64,000 bases of DNA. Origin: Zingiber officinale (Eukaryota > Streptophyta > Magnoliopsida > Zingiberales > Zingiberaceae). The stretch's first letter is position 1. Each line of letters opens with the position of its first letter. The stretch covers positions 53,538,722 to 53,602,721 of the forward strand of contig NC_056000.1 of NCBI RefSeq assembly GCF_018446385.1, in the 5' to 3' direction. Made by a program: the position numbers and the translations under genes. The notes beneath the pieces were generated by a model. The model was not told the DNA's origin. It saw only the letters and a list, made by a program, of their open reading frames with translations, and did not search any database. This document shows positions 31,916-43,603 of the stretch, piece by piece.

Positions 31916-34900
31916 TGTAACACCCACTAAGCTTTTAAGATAAGCATATGAATGTAGGATTTTTCCTTAGAAAAATAAAAGGAAGTGGGTTAAAGCAAAA
32001 AGAAATAAAATGAAATAAAAAGAAGAGGAGGTCAAGGATTGAACCTTGAACCTCTTATATTATAATTTAGAGAATTAATTAGTAGGAACCAATTGGGATA
32101 GAGAGAAGATATTGATAGCAAAGGAGGGAAACTCATGATAAGGGTGAGAGTAAAAGTTAGCCAAAAGAAAACAAGAAAAGAGCAAGAGAAAGGCAACTTG
32201 CCTTCCTTCCTTCTCTCCCTCTTTCTCTCTTCTCTTGCCGAAAATAAAAGAGGCTAATTAAGGGTATTCATTCCCCCTTATTTCACCATGAATGATGAGG
32301 ATAAATAAATAAATAAAAATAAAAAGAAAATAGAAAAAAAGGGCTAAGGGAGAAGGAAAGCAAAAACTAATTTTGCTACTTCTTCCTCCTTAACATAAAA
32401 GGGAGCAAGTAAAGAGAAGAATTCTAATTTTTCTCTCATTTCTCTCATTCTTCCCTCTCCCTCACCGAGAACCTCAGTCCCCTCTCCTCCATCTTCGGCC
32501 CCAAGCCAAGGTTTTCTCCTAAGAAAGCCTAAGATACAAGGAGGACTTAGCAAGGGAATCAAGGAAAGGGAACTAGAAGAAGAGGCTACTTCTTCCATCA
32601 CCATACCTTAGATCCACAAGCGAAAAGGATGTAAGCTTCCCCTCACCTATGGTACAAGGCTTTTTATGTGATTTTCGGATTTTATGAGGATTAGAAACCT
32701 AGAATAGAATTTAAGAAAAATTTGGCCAAAGAAGAGTTTTCAAATCTAGGAATTAAGGTTTAAACAAGTCCTCATTTCATAATATTTTTCTATGCTATGT
32801 AGGAAGGTTTTCCTTCATGTTTTTATACCTATATGATGCTTGGTCAGAGGAGTACCTAACCCTAGAATTTCGGCCAAAAATATTTTAAAGAGGTTAGGGA
32901 AATCATTGTTTAACCAAACTAGTACAAGTTTCCCTCCATGAATTACTAAGGATCTTTTATTGGTTTTCTTGCTTGAAAGTTACTTGGAACCAAAGAAAAT
33001 CCCCTCATATGTTTCGGCCAAGGAAAGAGCTTAGGGTTAGGAAGACCTTTAAATATAAGTAACCATGTTTATATGATAGAATATAGAGTTCTCTTAAAGA
33101 ATTGCATGTTGAATATTGCTAGAAATTCATGAACTCTTCATTAAGATTTTCGGCCATGTTAAGATGGATAGCTTAGGAAAGCTTAAACAAAATTTTAACA
33201 TGCTCAAGACCTCTGTGATATTAAGATATGAAAGTGGTTTAATGCTCTCATACTTAATTAGGGTATAGAGAATTTAGTTACATGATATATGACTTGTAAG
33301 GTCACAAGGGTCCTAGCTTGTTTATGAACCAAATTCGTATATGATGTTCTTAGTAATTTTTTCCATGAAACTTACTTAGGTTTTCCATGCTTTAGGCCAC
33401 TTAAAACCTAGTTTAGAGAATGGTAAGTTTCGGCCATGAGGAAAAATAAAAGAAAAATGAAAGAAACCTAGGAAGCCTAAGACACAATGCACATGTATGT
33501 TTATTATGCTTGTCTTTATACATGCTATGAAACTTGTATGACTTCCTATGCTTTTAGGCTATTTGAAGCAAAGTTAACCACTGATGGGTCTCGGCCAAGT
33601 AGGGTTTAAATGACCTAGAGGCCTTAGAATTGAAACCAATTGTGTTAAAAATGCTTCTTATGGAAATATGATAATGTGTTGATTGTGTCACATGCTTGTA
33701 TAATTTTTCCATGACCTAAATGGACCATTGTAGGTCTCGGCCATGAAGGGATAGATGCCCTAGAAACCCTAGAACGAAAATTAAATATGCTCATGTCACT
33801 CTACATGAAATATGATAAGTAGAAAGTCAAAGTTCTCATGCTATATGTTGCTTAATGACCTAAAATGAGGCTAGGGTAAGTTTCGGCCATACCCTTTGTA
33901 TGATACCTTATTATGAATTTATACAAGATGTTAGTTCAAGTTCACATGCTTGTATGCTTGTTTTTAGCTCTAATGAATACTTGTGAAATTTTGGCCATGA
34001 CATATGTTAAGGGCTTGAAGAACTTAGGAATTAGCTCAAATATGATTAATATGTTACTTGGAAGAAAAATGCTATAAATATGGTTTAAGGTTTCCATGCT
34101 TTCATGACATTTGGGACCTTGTTTCACACCTGATAAGGTTCAGCCACATGAAGTTTAGGGACTTAGAGAACTTAGAAACCAAGTTAATCATGCTTATAAT
34201 GCTTCCTATGAAATTGATGTGATGATAATTTAGGTTCCACATGCTTGGAGGTTATTTTTACCTAAATTGAGATCTAAGGGGGTTCAGCCATGATAAGAAC
34301 CCAAGGGATTAGGAAGCTTAGAACCCAAGTTAACTATGTTACCATGTTTCTTATGATAGTATAATCACATGATACATCCTTATGCTTAAACATGTATGCT
34401 TGTGATTCATACTTTCCATGATATGATATGTGCTAGAAATATGCATGCTTTTATGATATGTTATGTGGATAGAAATATGCATGCTTTTATGATATGCTAT
34501 GTGGTGAAAATATGCATGCTTTTATGACATGATGTATGCCTAAGTGATGCATACCTTTATGATATGATGTATGCCTAAGTGATGCATACTTTTATGACAT
34601 GATGTATGCCTAAGTGATGTATACTTTTATGATATGATGTATGCCTAAGTGATGCATACTTTTATGATATGATGTGTGCCTAAGTGATGCATGCTCTTAT
34701 GATGTGTGATATGTATAAGTATGACATGTACTTTACTTTATATGGCTTGTACCAAGGGTGGGCTCCATAAGCGCCCCGGGGTCGATGGAATAAGACTCAG
34801 GCCTTGTTAGGGATGAGCTCCTAAGTGCCCCTAGGTCGATGGAGTAAGACTCGGGCCTAGTATGTTTGCCTTGTAGGGGTCAAGACTTGCTACCTTGGAC

Positions 34901-35766
34901 CTACATAGGTTGCGCGCAATATGTAAGTGGTACATAGCCGGGATCCCCTTTAAGTTGATAATATGTTCAAGTATATATGTAAGAATAAATGGTTTTAAAG
35001 ATCATGAGACATACACATGGTTTTTTTTTCGGATACATGTTTTCAAAATCATATTGCATATACCTTATGATCATATTGTGATGATGCTATGATTTATGAT
35101 ATGCCATGATTAGATATGATTATGTTATGTTTCATGCTATGCTTTAAGAGCTTGATATGCCATGCTACCTTATGATGATGCTATGATATGCCATGATTAG
35201 ATATGATTATGTTATGTATCATGCCATGCTTTAAGAGATGATATGCCATGACTAGTTATGATTTTGCTATGTTGCATGATATGCTTAAAGAGTATGATAT
35301 GTTATGCCATGACTAGTTGAGATCATGTTATGTTAAGATATTCTTTGATCATGTGATGATTTTCGGTTTTAGTGAGTAGGAAAGGAACTTACTGAGCCAT
35401 GAGTGCTCATAGCTTACTTTCCTTGTACCACAGATAAAGGAAAAAGATGGATGAGTTAAAGGAGCAGCAGGAGAGGCAAGGAGATGTGTGTGGCAGTGGC
35501 TAGGCAACCAAATAAGAACCTGCTTTAAGAACTTTTAAGAATTACGCTTTGGTTTCGTAAATTGTAGTACTATATGGGTAACTTGATGTTATGTTTCTAT
35601 TTATCTTGTTATCATGTTATGGAAACCATATTAGTGTAGCTCGGATTTGAAAACAAAACAAAAGTTTTATTAAACTAAGAAAATTATTTTAAGTCTTCCG
35701 CTGTAATATGTACATAGAGTATTGTAGCCCCGTCCCTTAGGGTTAGCAGGGAGGGCGGGCGTTACA
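31916..35766 (+). mobile_element. 3.85-kb solo LTR, probably Del/Tekay-type chromovirus
   Basis: Starts TGTAACACCC, ends GGGCGTTACA, and is flanked by perfect duplications ccagt (31911-31915 and 35767-35771). The related element at 45833 shows the empty site near 48205 (AATCCAGTAGGAAGG). Length, TGTAACRCCC terminal symmetry, and the 3' block GTGAGTAGGAAAGGAACTTA followed by TACTGAGCCATGAGTGC fit long Del/Tekay gypsy LTRs. No internal coding domain was seen. The phrase TTTCGGCCA or TCTCGGCCA recurs about ten times in the 5' half (32830-33890). The many tiny ORFs are not genes. Confidence 0.75.
34437..34695 (+). repeat. 35-bp tandem repeats inside the long solo LTR
   Basis: Five units of 35 bp start at 34521, 34556, 34591, 34626 and 34661, each TTTATGAYATGATGTATGCC followed by TAAGTGATGCATACT with few changes. 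They are preceded by about three related units of 33-34 bp (GAAATATGCATGCTTTTATG type, 34437-34520). The whole is rich in ATGCAT. Two 53-bp copies of a GGTCGATGGARTAAGACTC-containing unit follow at 34752-34860. Confidence 0.9.
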
Positions 35767-35771
35767 CCAGT

Positions 35772-36561
35772 AGGCTAGAACCTATATTGAGTTCCTAAAT
35801 CTTGCTTAGTCTAAAGTTTAAATGAAATTAGCGCCTTCAGTGAGAAAATTAAACAGTAAATTTCTCTATGAAACTTTGTCTAAAAAAGTGGTTGTTGCTC
35901 TAATAACCAAGAAGGTCTAGTGTCTCGCCACGACCTAGAAGCCAAAATATTGAAATAAATATTTAATTAACTTACTAATAAAACATTAATAGTAGAATTA
36001 ATTAATGCTTTTAGAGTTTTTCAAACATTTTTTTTAAATAGTTTTATACTTAGAAAAATACTTTTACGTGAAAAATCTTAAGTTAGGATTTTTTTCCCAA
36101 AAAGAATTTTTGCAAAGTCTTAAAAAAAATTTAACTTAGAAAAATTTTTAAGTGTTTTTTTCCTTCTTAGAAAACTTCTCTTTTATACTTAGAAAAAATT
36201 TTCAGAAGATATTTTTTGAAAATTTCTGCTTAAATTTTTTTTTGCAAAACTGTCTAAGTTAGAAATATTTTTACTTAGAAAATTTTCTTAAAATTTTACT
36301 TAAAATTTTTTTTATTGCAAAAATCTTTATTATTTTTAAGGATCTCAAAATTTTCTAAGTTTTTACCCTTAGATTTTTTTCTTAGAACCCCATTTTTTAT
36401 GTAATTAAAGGAGGAGAAGGAAAAGTATAAGTCTAGGGGGAGGTAGACCAAAATTTTAACTTGTTTTATTTTTGCACTTAATTGCAAATTTAGTTAAGTT
36501 TATTTTATGTCTATTTTTACCCTAGCTTAACTTGGGTTGTTCACACCAAAAAGGGGGAGAT
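35772..36561 (+). other. Post-gag internal tail and purine tracts of gag-only element 1
   Basis: After the end of the Gag tail this region matches 48251-48964 of the second gag-only element, including AAGTGGTTGTTGCTC and CTCGCCACGACCTAGAAGCC. It then becomes T/A-rich with repeated CTTAGAAAA units and ends in purine tracts (about 36409-36445 and 36549-36560). The conserved first 180 bp may be a remnant of deleted pol or a functional RNA region. Confidence 0.6.
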
Positions 36562-37580
36562 TGTTGGAACTCCAAGGTTGGTTTGGTGTGATCAACAAGT
36601 TAAGTTAAGTCCTGTGTGTTTCTAACCTTGTGTCTAAGTGTGCAGGAGCTTAGGAGCACAGATACTCGAGCGGAAGACGCAGCTAGCAAGAAGGACGACA
36701 CGCGGTGCGTTCGAGGGACGAGGTGCTACGGAAGAGTACACCGGCAGACGAGAAGGAAGCGTGCAGTGGTTCCGAGGGACGAAAGTCGGAGCGGAGGATT
36801 GCTCGGGGAGCAAGAGACACAGCTAGCGAGAAGGTCGGCACGGGGTGCGACCGAGGGACGAAGACTGCGGCTGAGTACGCTGGTGGACGAGAAGAAAACA
36901 CGTGGCGGTTCCGAGGGAGGAGAAGTTGGAGGGAAGCCTGCTCGAGAAGACCGGAAGTTGGGTTCGAGTGAGCCCTTTTCTGGATGGCAGAAATTACCCA
37001 AGTGAGCGGATCCAAAGTAGAAGACCCGGACCGAGGCGAACCAAACCAGACCAAAGGTCTCGACGGAGAAAAGTCAACATCGGTTGACTTGGGGGTCGGG
37101 GCGCCCGGACCAGCCCGGGGTACCCGGAACCCTTCCGGGCGCCCGGACCGTGAAGTTTGACCAGATCGAGCTTTGACTCGATCTGAACGTTAGGGGATAA
37201 AATTTATCCCCTCAGGGCACCCGGAACCCTCCAGGCGTCCTGACCAAGGCTATAAATATAGCCTTGGTCCAGAAGCTTTTCAATCAATTCAGAAATTGTA
37301 ACAACACTTGTGCACTTCCACTGTTTAGATTAGCTTCTCTCTTTCTGTGCCTAAACTGCTGTAAAAGAGGCTTTTCCACCTGAAGGAGATAGTAGTATGA
37401 TCATCTTCCTTGGATTAACAACCTCCCCGGTTGTAACCAAGTCAAATCCGGTGCCTCGATTTTTTTATTTTCTGTTTATTTTATTATTCTTCAAGTGTTG
37501 GTTTGAAAAGTCGAGAATGGTCGATTTTATTTTTTTCAGGGCTATTCAACCCCCCTTCTAACCGACCCAACGGTCCTACA
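36562..37580 (+). repeat. 3' LTR of gag-only element 1
   Basis: Homologous to 29413-30452. It lacks one 20-bp palindrome unit. One GGGCGCCC has become GGGTACCC, a CG-to-TA change that keeps the palindrome. The TATA hairpin at 37242-37269 is unchanged. Confidence 0.9.
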
Positions 37581-37585
37581 GGTAG

Positions 37586-39036
37586 ATTTACCTGAAGGCA
37601 AGAATGTGATTGGTCTCAAGTGGGTATTTAAAACAAAATATCATGCCGATGGAATCATTCAAAAACACAATGCTCGACTTGTTGCAAAAGGGTATTCACA
37701 ACAACAAGGTATTGATTTCGAAGAAACCTTTTCTCTAGTTGCTAGATTTGAAACTGTGATAATTATCCTAGCATTAGCTACACAATTGCATTGGCTTGTT
37801 TATCAATTTGATGTTAAATCTGCATTTCTGAATGGTGATTTGCAAGAAGAAGTTTATGTAAATCAACTAGAAGGTTTTATAATTGAAGGTAAATAGACGA
37901 AGGTGTATACATTGAGAAAGGCACTTTATGGGTTAAAACAAGTCCCACGGGCATGGTATAGTAAGATTGATGGTTATTTTCGACAACATTGTTTCACAAG
38001 AAGTGAAAATGAAGCTACTCTCTATGTGAAAAATAAGATAGAGATGATTATATTATTGTGTGTGCCTTTGTGTCGATGATATAATTTATATGAGTTCTTC
38101 TGATTCTCTATTGGATGATTTTAAATCTAATATGATGAAGAGGTTGAGATGTCAGATATGGGAATATTGCATTATTTTCTTGGTCTTGAAATAAAGCAAG
38201 GAGTTGATGGGATTTTTATCTCACAAAGAAAATATGCAACAGATCTTCTAAAAAGGTTCAGGTTATTCAATTGCAATCCAGTTACTACACCTATGAATAT
38301 AAATGAAAAATTACAACTGGAAGATGGTTCAGAAAAAGCTAATGCAAGAAATTTCAGAAATTTGGTTGGAGGTTTAATTTATCTAACTCATACTAGACCA
38401 GATATTACTTTTTCTATTGGTGTAATCTTCGGGTTTATGAAAAATCCTACAAAGCATAATCTTGGAGCAGCTAAAAGGATTTTACGCTATGTTGCTGGAA
38501 CCATGAATTATGGAATTTATTATAGTAAAGTTTCAAAATTTGATCTTTACGGGTTCACTGATAGTGATTGGGCAAATTTAGTGGATGATCTAAAGAATAC
38601 CTCAGCTAGTGTTTTTAATATTGGATCAGGAGCAATTTCATGGAGTTCAAAGAAACAAGCTACTACAGCCTTATCGTCTCCAAAAGCAGAATATGTAGCA
38701 GCAACTTCAGCAGCATGTCAAGCAATTTGGGTTATAAGATTACTTGCAGATCTTCATCAACAACAAAATGATACAACTACTATTTTTTGTGATAATAAGG
38801 CGACAATTGCAATGACAAAAAATCCAACTTTCCATGTAAGGACTAAACATATTGATATTTATCTCCATTTCATTCGAGACTTAGTTGCAAATAAAGAAAT
38901 TATGTTGGAGCACTGCAGCACACATAAACAAGTGACGGATATCTTAACGAAGTCACTTCCAAGAGAGAAGTTTATTTATTTTAGATCGTGTATTGGTGTT
39001 TGTAATTTTGAATCAAGGGGGAGTGTTGATAAATGA
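37586..39036 (+). pseudogene. pol: Reverse transcriptase and RNase H of the Ale-like copia element
   Basis: Continues RT from the nested insertion: [60 protein letters not shown], then [20 protein letters not shown]. The YVDD region near 38065-38080 is broken by a frameshift. From 38149 a 295-aa frame carries the RT end (MGILHYFLGLEIKQGVDGIF, RNLVGGLIYLTHTRPDITF) and RNase H (FTDSDWANLVDDLKNTSASV, ISWSSKKQATTALSSPKAEY, IFCDNKATIAMTKNP, HIDIYLHFIRDLV), ending at 39036 just after the start of the 3' LTR (39024). Confidence 0.9.
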
Positions 39037-39239
39037 CTCAAAACTAACAATTGAGTTAGTGGTGGCAATGAGTGGTAGTAATGGGGTAGAGTAGTTGAGT
39101 TAGTGGAATGAATTGTGGAGTTAGTGGGTTATGTAGATAGGTTATAAATAAACTACATGTTTTATGATTTAATTGAAGTGTGAGAGATTATTATGTGTCT
39201 ATATATATATATATATAATTGAAGTGTGAGAGATTACTA

Positions 39240-39288
<49 letters not shown>

Positions 39289-39290
39289 AG
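39024..39290 (+). repeat. Degenerate 3' LTR of the Ale-like element with (TA)n expansion
   Basis: 39024-39197 matches the first part of the 5' LTR. It is then replaced by CTATATATAT runs, a 36-bp duplicate of the AATTGAAGTGTGAGAGATTA block (39217-39250), and a longer (AT)n tract to about 39284. The expected CA end is not identifiable. Confidence 0.8.
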
Positions 39291-39420
39291 AAAAAAAAAA
39301 TTCTCAGAATATTATTTTTTGATATATATTAAGGTACTGTGACATTGTTCTCTGCTACTTTTTGCATGCATCTTTTGCACACATGTAGCAACTCTCTAGC
39401 CCAACATCCGCCTTAATTAA

Positions 39421-40609
<1,189 letters not shown>

Positions 40610-40681
40610 TAATTAATTGATAATGCTTGGAGCTCACAATTTAAGGACGTGTGTGCATTGGTACACTCAAATAACCAAGTA

Positions 40682-40688
40682 TTTATAG
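40682..40688 (-). promoter_or_regulatory. TATA box of the peroxidase gene
   Basis: The minus strand reads CCTATAAATACTTGG about 75 bp upstream of the ATG, a good plant TATA box at a sensible distance for a short 5' leader. Confidence 0.65.
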
Positions 40689-40689
40689 G

Positions 40690-42185
40690 CTCGTTCAACT
40701 AGTGGCCATCTACTCAGAGCTCAATCAAATTCACCTACCAAAGATTATATTCAGCATAGACAACAAACTGTATTCTAATTGAATTGAATATATAATTACA
40801 GGCATTTGATCAGTTGGTCAATAAACACATGCCATAGTGCACGCTTTGCATGCAGACTTACATGCATCTGCGTGTCCCCCAAACTTGGAACCTTCGGGAG
40901 TTCGTCAACTGCGTTAGCTGTCTTCAATTAAGCTTCCTAACGATATATGGACACTTATGATTATATTAGTTTTTATGTTATTGCGGTATGATACTGCATG
41001 ATCGATGCTGAGTGAGTGAGACTGGGCATTGAACTTTAGACTTTGTTTGCTGAAGGTCAAAGCATTGCTTAAAGGCACGATCACTCAGTTAAGAAATTTG
41101 ACAGAAAATTAATGGCAAAAATTATGGCATGACTGCATGCAGTGGGGCGGTACTTAGTGGTAGTAAGTTGTTTATAGTCAGCTTTGGTTTGTGACAAAGT
41201 CTACATGTGCTTTCTCGGCGTGGTGCAAACTTTCTTTGTCTTTTGACAATTCAAGCAAGTAGTCTCAGTATTTTCTGAAGGAGACAGTCCTTTATGATTT
41301 GGTGAACCCAATTATCGCTCTTAATTAGTAAGAGCAATAAGGAGCTAAAATGGGGACTCTTTAATTAATTTGAGACATGATAGTTGGCATGGCATGGGCC
41401 GATATATCGGTAGCTCAACTCCTCATAATCTGAAGCAACGATTTAATTAGATTTCGGCATTGCAACGATCTATGATTGTTGTAGGCCAAAGAGTAGGATT
41501 ATACCATGTTAGAAGGTGATTTAGAGACCACATAGATGTTACCAAAGCATTCATTCATATTAGTTATGGTTAATTATAGGAGCAAAGGGCAGATTTCTCA
41601 CTTGAGCCCGCATCACTTTCTAAGAGCTTTGCAACATGGAAATAAAAATTTTGGAGTACTTTTTTTTTTCAAATGTAAGATCAATATCTTTGTATGAGAG
41701 TGTATCAAAGATTGCTAGATGGGCATCATACTTGAAATGATGATCTTTTATAATAAAAAAATAATTACGTTCATCTTAGTCGTCTTCCCAGATTGTTTCC
41801 GGATTATATAAAAGGATGTAAATTATATAGTCAATTTATACCTATTAAGTGACTAAGGGTGAAAGTAGTTCTTTCCGAAATGATAATCTTAAACAATGCT
41901 ATAAAGTGGTTGTAGAAAGAAGTCTTATCAATTACGTAGAAAGGAGTCCTATCAATTATGGGTCGCGCATCATACAATTGAAATGCAAGCGTATAAAATA
42001 TTATTTATATTATATCCTAAGGTTCAGATGATATTTGAACAAAGATAATAGATGAAATTATGGAAAGAATATAAATGGATAACAGTTGATGATGGTTCAA
42101 AATTATTATTATTTAAAAATCTATTTAAAAATTATAAATACATAAAAAAAATAAAGAAGGGTTTGCATCATAAGAGGATTCATAA

Positions 42186-42239
<54 letters not shown>

Positions 42240-42430
42240 TTTTATTTTTTTGTATTTTAGATATTTTTAATAATTTCTATTCTTTTATATTTTTATATTT
42301 TGCATCTGTTTAGAAATTTTAGGATTAAAGTCTTTTTCATTTCTTTTAAAATTTCTTTTCTTTATAAGATAGAAATTTTAATCTATATATCACGATTTAT
42401 TTTCTTCCTTTGGTCTTTCGTATTTGTTCT
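40690..42430. other. Peroxidase upstream region and intergenic sequence
   Basis: 1.7 kb without a recognisable gene. It should contain the peroxidase promoter in its first kilobase. A (TTA)n microsatellite of about 15 units lies at 42188-42236. No transposon was recognised between 40700 and 42400. Confidence 0.5.
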
Positions 42431-42999
42431 TTGGTCCGGAGTCTATATAAACATATGTTTTGTTATATGAGAGATTAATCCTCTATTTCTTAATAAAGTT
42501 CCTCTTTTGAGTAGTTTCTCTTCTTGTCTTCTCCTCCGATTGAGGAAGTCGAGCGTCAGCTCTAATGGAAGGTTGTTGTGGTCGTAGTTGCAAGTTATAG
42601 ATTTAACCCAGTGAGATTTACTGAGACAAGTCGCATATTTAACCGAACGTCTAGCAACAGTGATGCTAAATTTTAAAGATCGTAAGGTACGTGGTCGAGA
42701 TGATCGACCTGGACAACTCGAATTTCGAGTTGATCTATCTAAATTTTTTTGTATATTACAAACAGAGAATGTTGTTTATTGAATCAATAAAGTGGAATGG
42801 ATCTTTAACTATAAGCAAGTTCCAGATTGGATGAAGGTAAAATTGATTGCCTTCAAACTTAGAGGTCTAACATCCTCATGGAGGGAGAATTTACGATGCT
42901 CACGAGACTGGCAAGGCAAAGCCAACATTAAGGATTGGGAGAAGATGAAAATGAAAATGAAAAATTAATTTCTTCCCTTTGATATACCTAAACTTCATT
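42430..42999 (+). pseudogene. Ty3/gypsy LTR end and gag relic
   Basis: 42430-42650 looks like an LTR promoter and leader (TATA-like GTCTATATAAAC at about 42442, then TCCGATTGAGGAAGTCGAGC). From about 42690 to 42990 the plus strand encodes a retrotransposon Gag domain in broken frames, with KVEW...YKQVPDWMKVKLIAFKLRG and WRENLRCSRDWQGKANIKDWEKM. The pattern belongs to Ty3/gypsy Gag (Retrotrans_gag). It stops at about 43000, where a different, Sirevirus-like element begins. Confidence 0.6.
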
Positions 43000-43039
43000 C
43001 GAGGGATGAAAAGAAGATTTCAACTACTGGAGGCGAGGA

Positions 43040-43603
43040 ATGGAATGGTTCTTAGGAAACCTAAATTTTGATAATGTGCTGATATTGAAAAAATCTTCTC
43101 GGGACTCAGAAATGAACGAAAATGTAAGTAAACTTATTTGTAACATATTACCTAACAATGTTTTATGCATACTAGAAAAGTACAAGAATGCACATGAGCT
43201 TTGGACCCAGTTGATCAAGCTACACGAGGAGTCGTTAGAGCTAGAGGATCAAATCAAAATCAAATCTGGACTTGAGTCAAATTCAATCGAAAAGCCTACT
43301 GAATTAGGGGATGCGCTCAAGGTTAGCAATATTTACCAAAATACCCCTGTTAGTAGTAGTTTAAAAAATATGCATGTTAATTTGGATATTTTTGAAAACA
43401 TACATGAAAATAGTGCATTTGATACTACATGCAAAAATACCCCTATGATATTATCTGATAAAAGAAATCTAATTAATTTAGAAAATTCAGAAAAGCTAAA
43501 AATAATTAATAACCCTAAAAATTCAAATGATAATCGAATGACTCCACCTCTAAGAAAAATTCAACTAATAATATTAAAAATATTATTTTACACAAAAATC
43601 TAA
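43040..43603 (+). pseudogene. Gag fragment of the truncated Sirevirus-like element, Asn/Lys-rich tail
   Basis: The 187-aa frame begins inside Gag: WFLGNLNFDNVLIL, then KLICNILPNNVLCILEKYKN, then AHELWTQLIKLHEESLE, matching the ...SVLP...YDSAKELWEEFLELHEGT region of the other Gags here. After residue 75 it becomes a low-complexity, Asn/Lys/Ser-rich stretch. The same composition continues in other frames to about 43880 (for example KINKFFNKLFNNLDNINPKN). The Gag N-terminus and zinc knuckle are missing. Confidence 0.65.

Larger units (their letters stand above)
29413..37580 (+). mobile_element. Gag-only Sirevirus-like element (TR-GAG type), containing a solo LTR
   Basis: LTRs are 29413-30452 (1040 bp) and 36562-37580 (1019 bp), starting TGTTGGAAC and ending CCTACA. 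Perfect target duplications ggtag flank it (29408-29412 and 37581-37585). A GTGGTATCAGAGC primer site follows the 5' LTR and AAAAGGGGGAGA precedes the 3' LTR. A second GGGGGAGG tract at about 36436 fits the multiple purine tracts known from Sireviruses. After removing the nested solo LTR (31916-35766) the element is about 4.3 kb. It encodes Gag and a Gag tail but no protease, integrase, RT or RNase H, so it must be mobilised by a partner. Confidence 0.9.
26603..39290 (+). mobile_element. Ale/Retrofit-like Ty1-copia element, split by a nested gag-only element
   Basis: A short 5' LTR (26603-26825, 223 bp) starts TGTTGATAAATGACTC and is followed by a GTGATATCAGAGC primer site. The 3' LTR starts at 39024 with the same sequence, preceded by the purine tract CAAGGGGGAG. 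It matches for about 175 bp and then degenerates into a TA microsatellite, so the right end and target duplication cannot be placed. Gag, protease, integrase, RT and RNase H are all present in order, but in many broken frames. A second element occupies 29413-37580 within the start of RT. Short LTRs and the single Gag-Pol layout fit the Ale lineage. Confidence 0.85.

Noticed and set aside
32344-32604. 86-aa minus-strand ORF
   Set aside because: It lies in purine/pyrimidine-biased sequence of the long solo LTR and has only low-complexity Ser/Glu/Leu runs.
42052-42270. 72-aa ORF ending in a poly-Leu run
   Set aside because: The leucines are translation of a (TTA)n microsatellite at 42188-42236.
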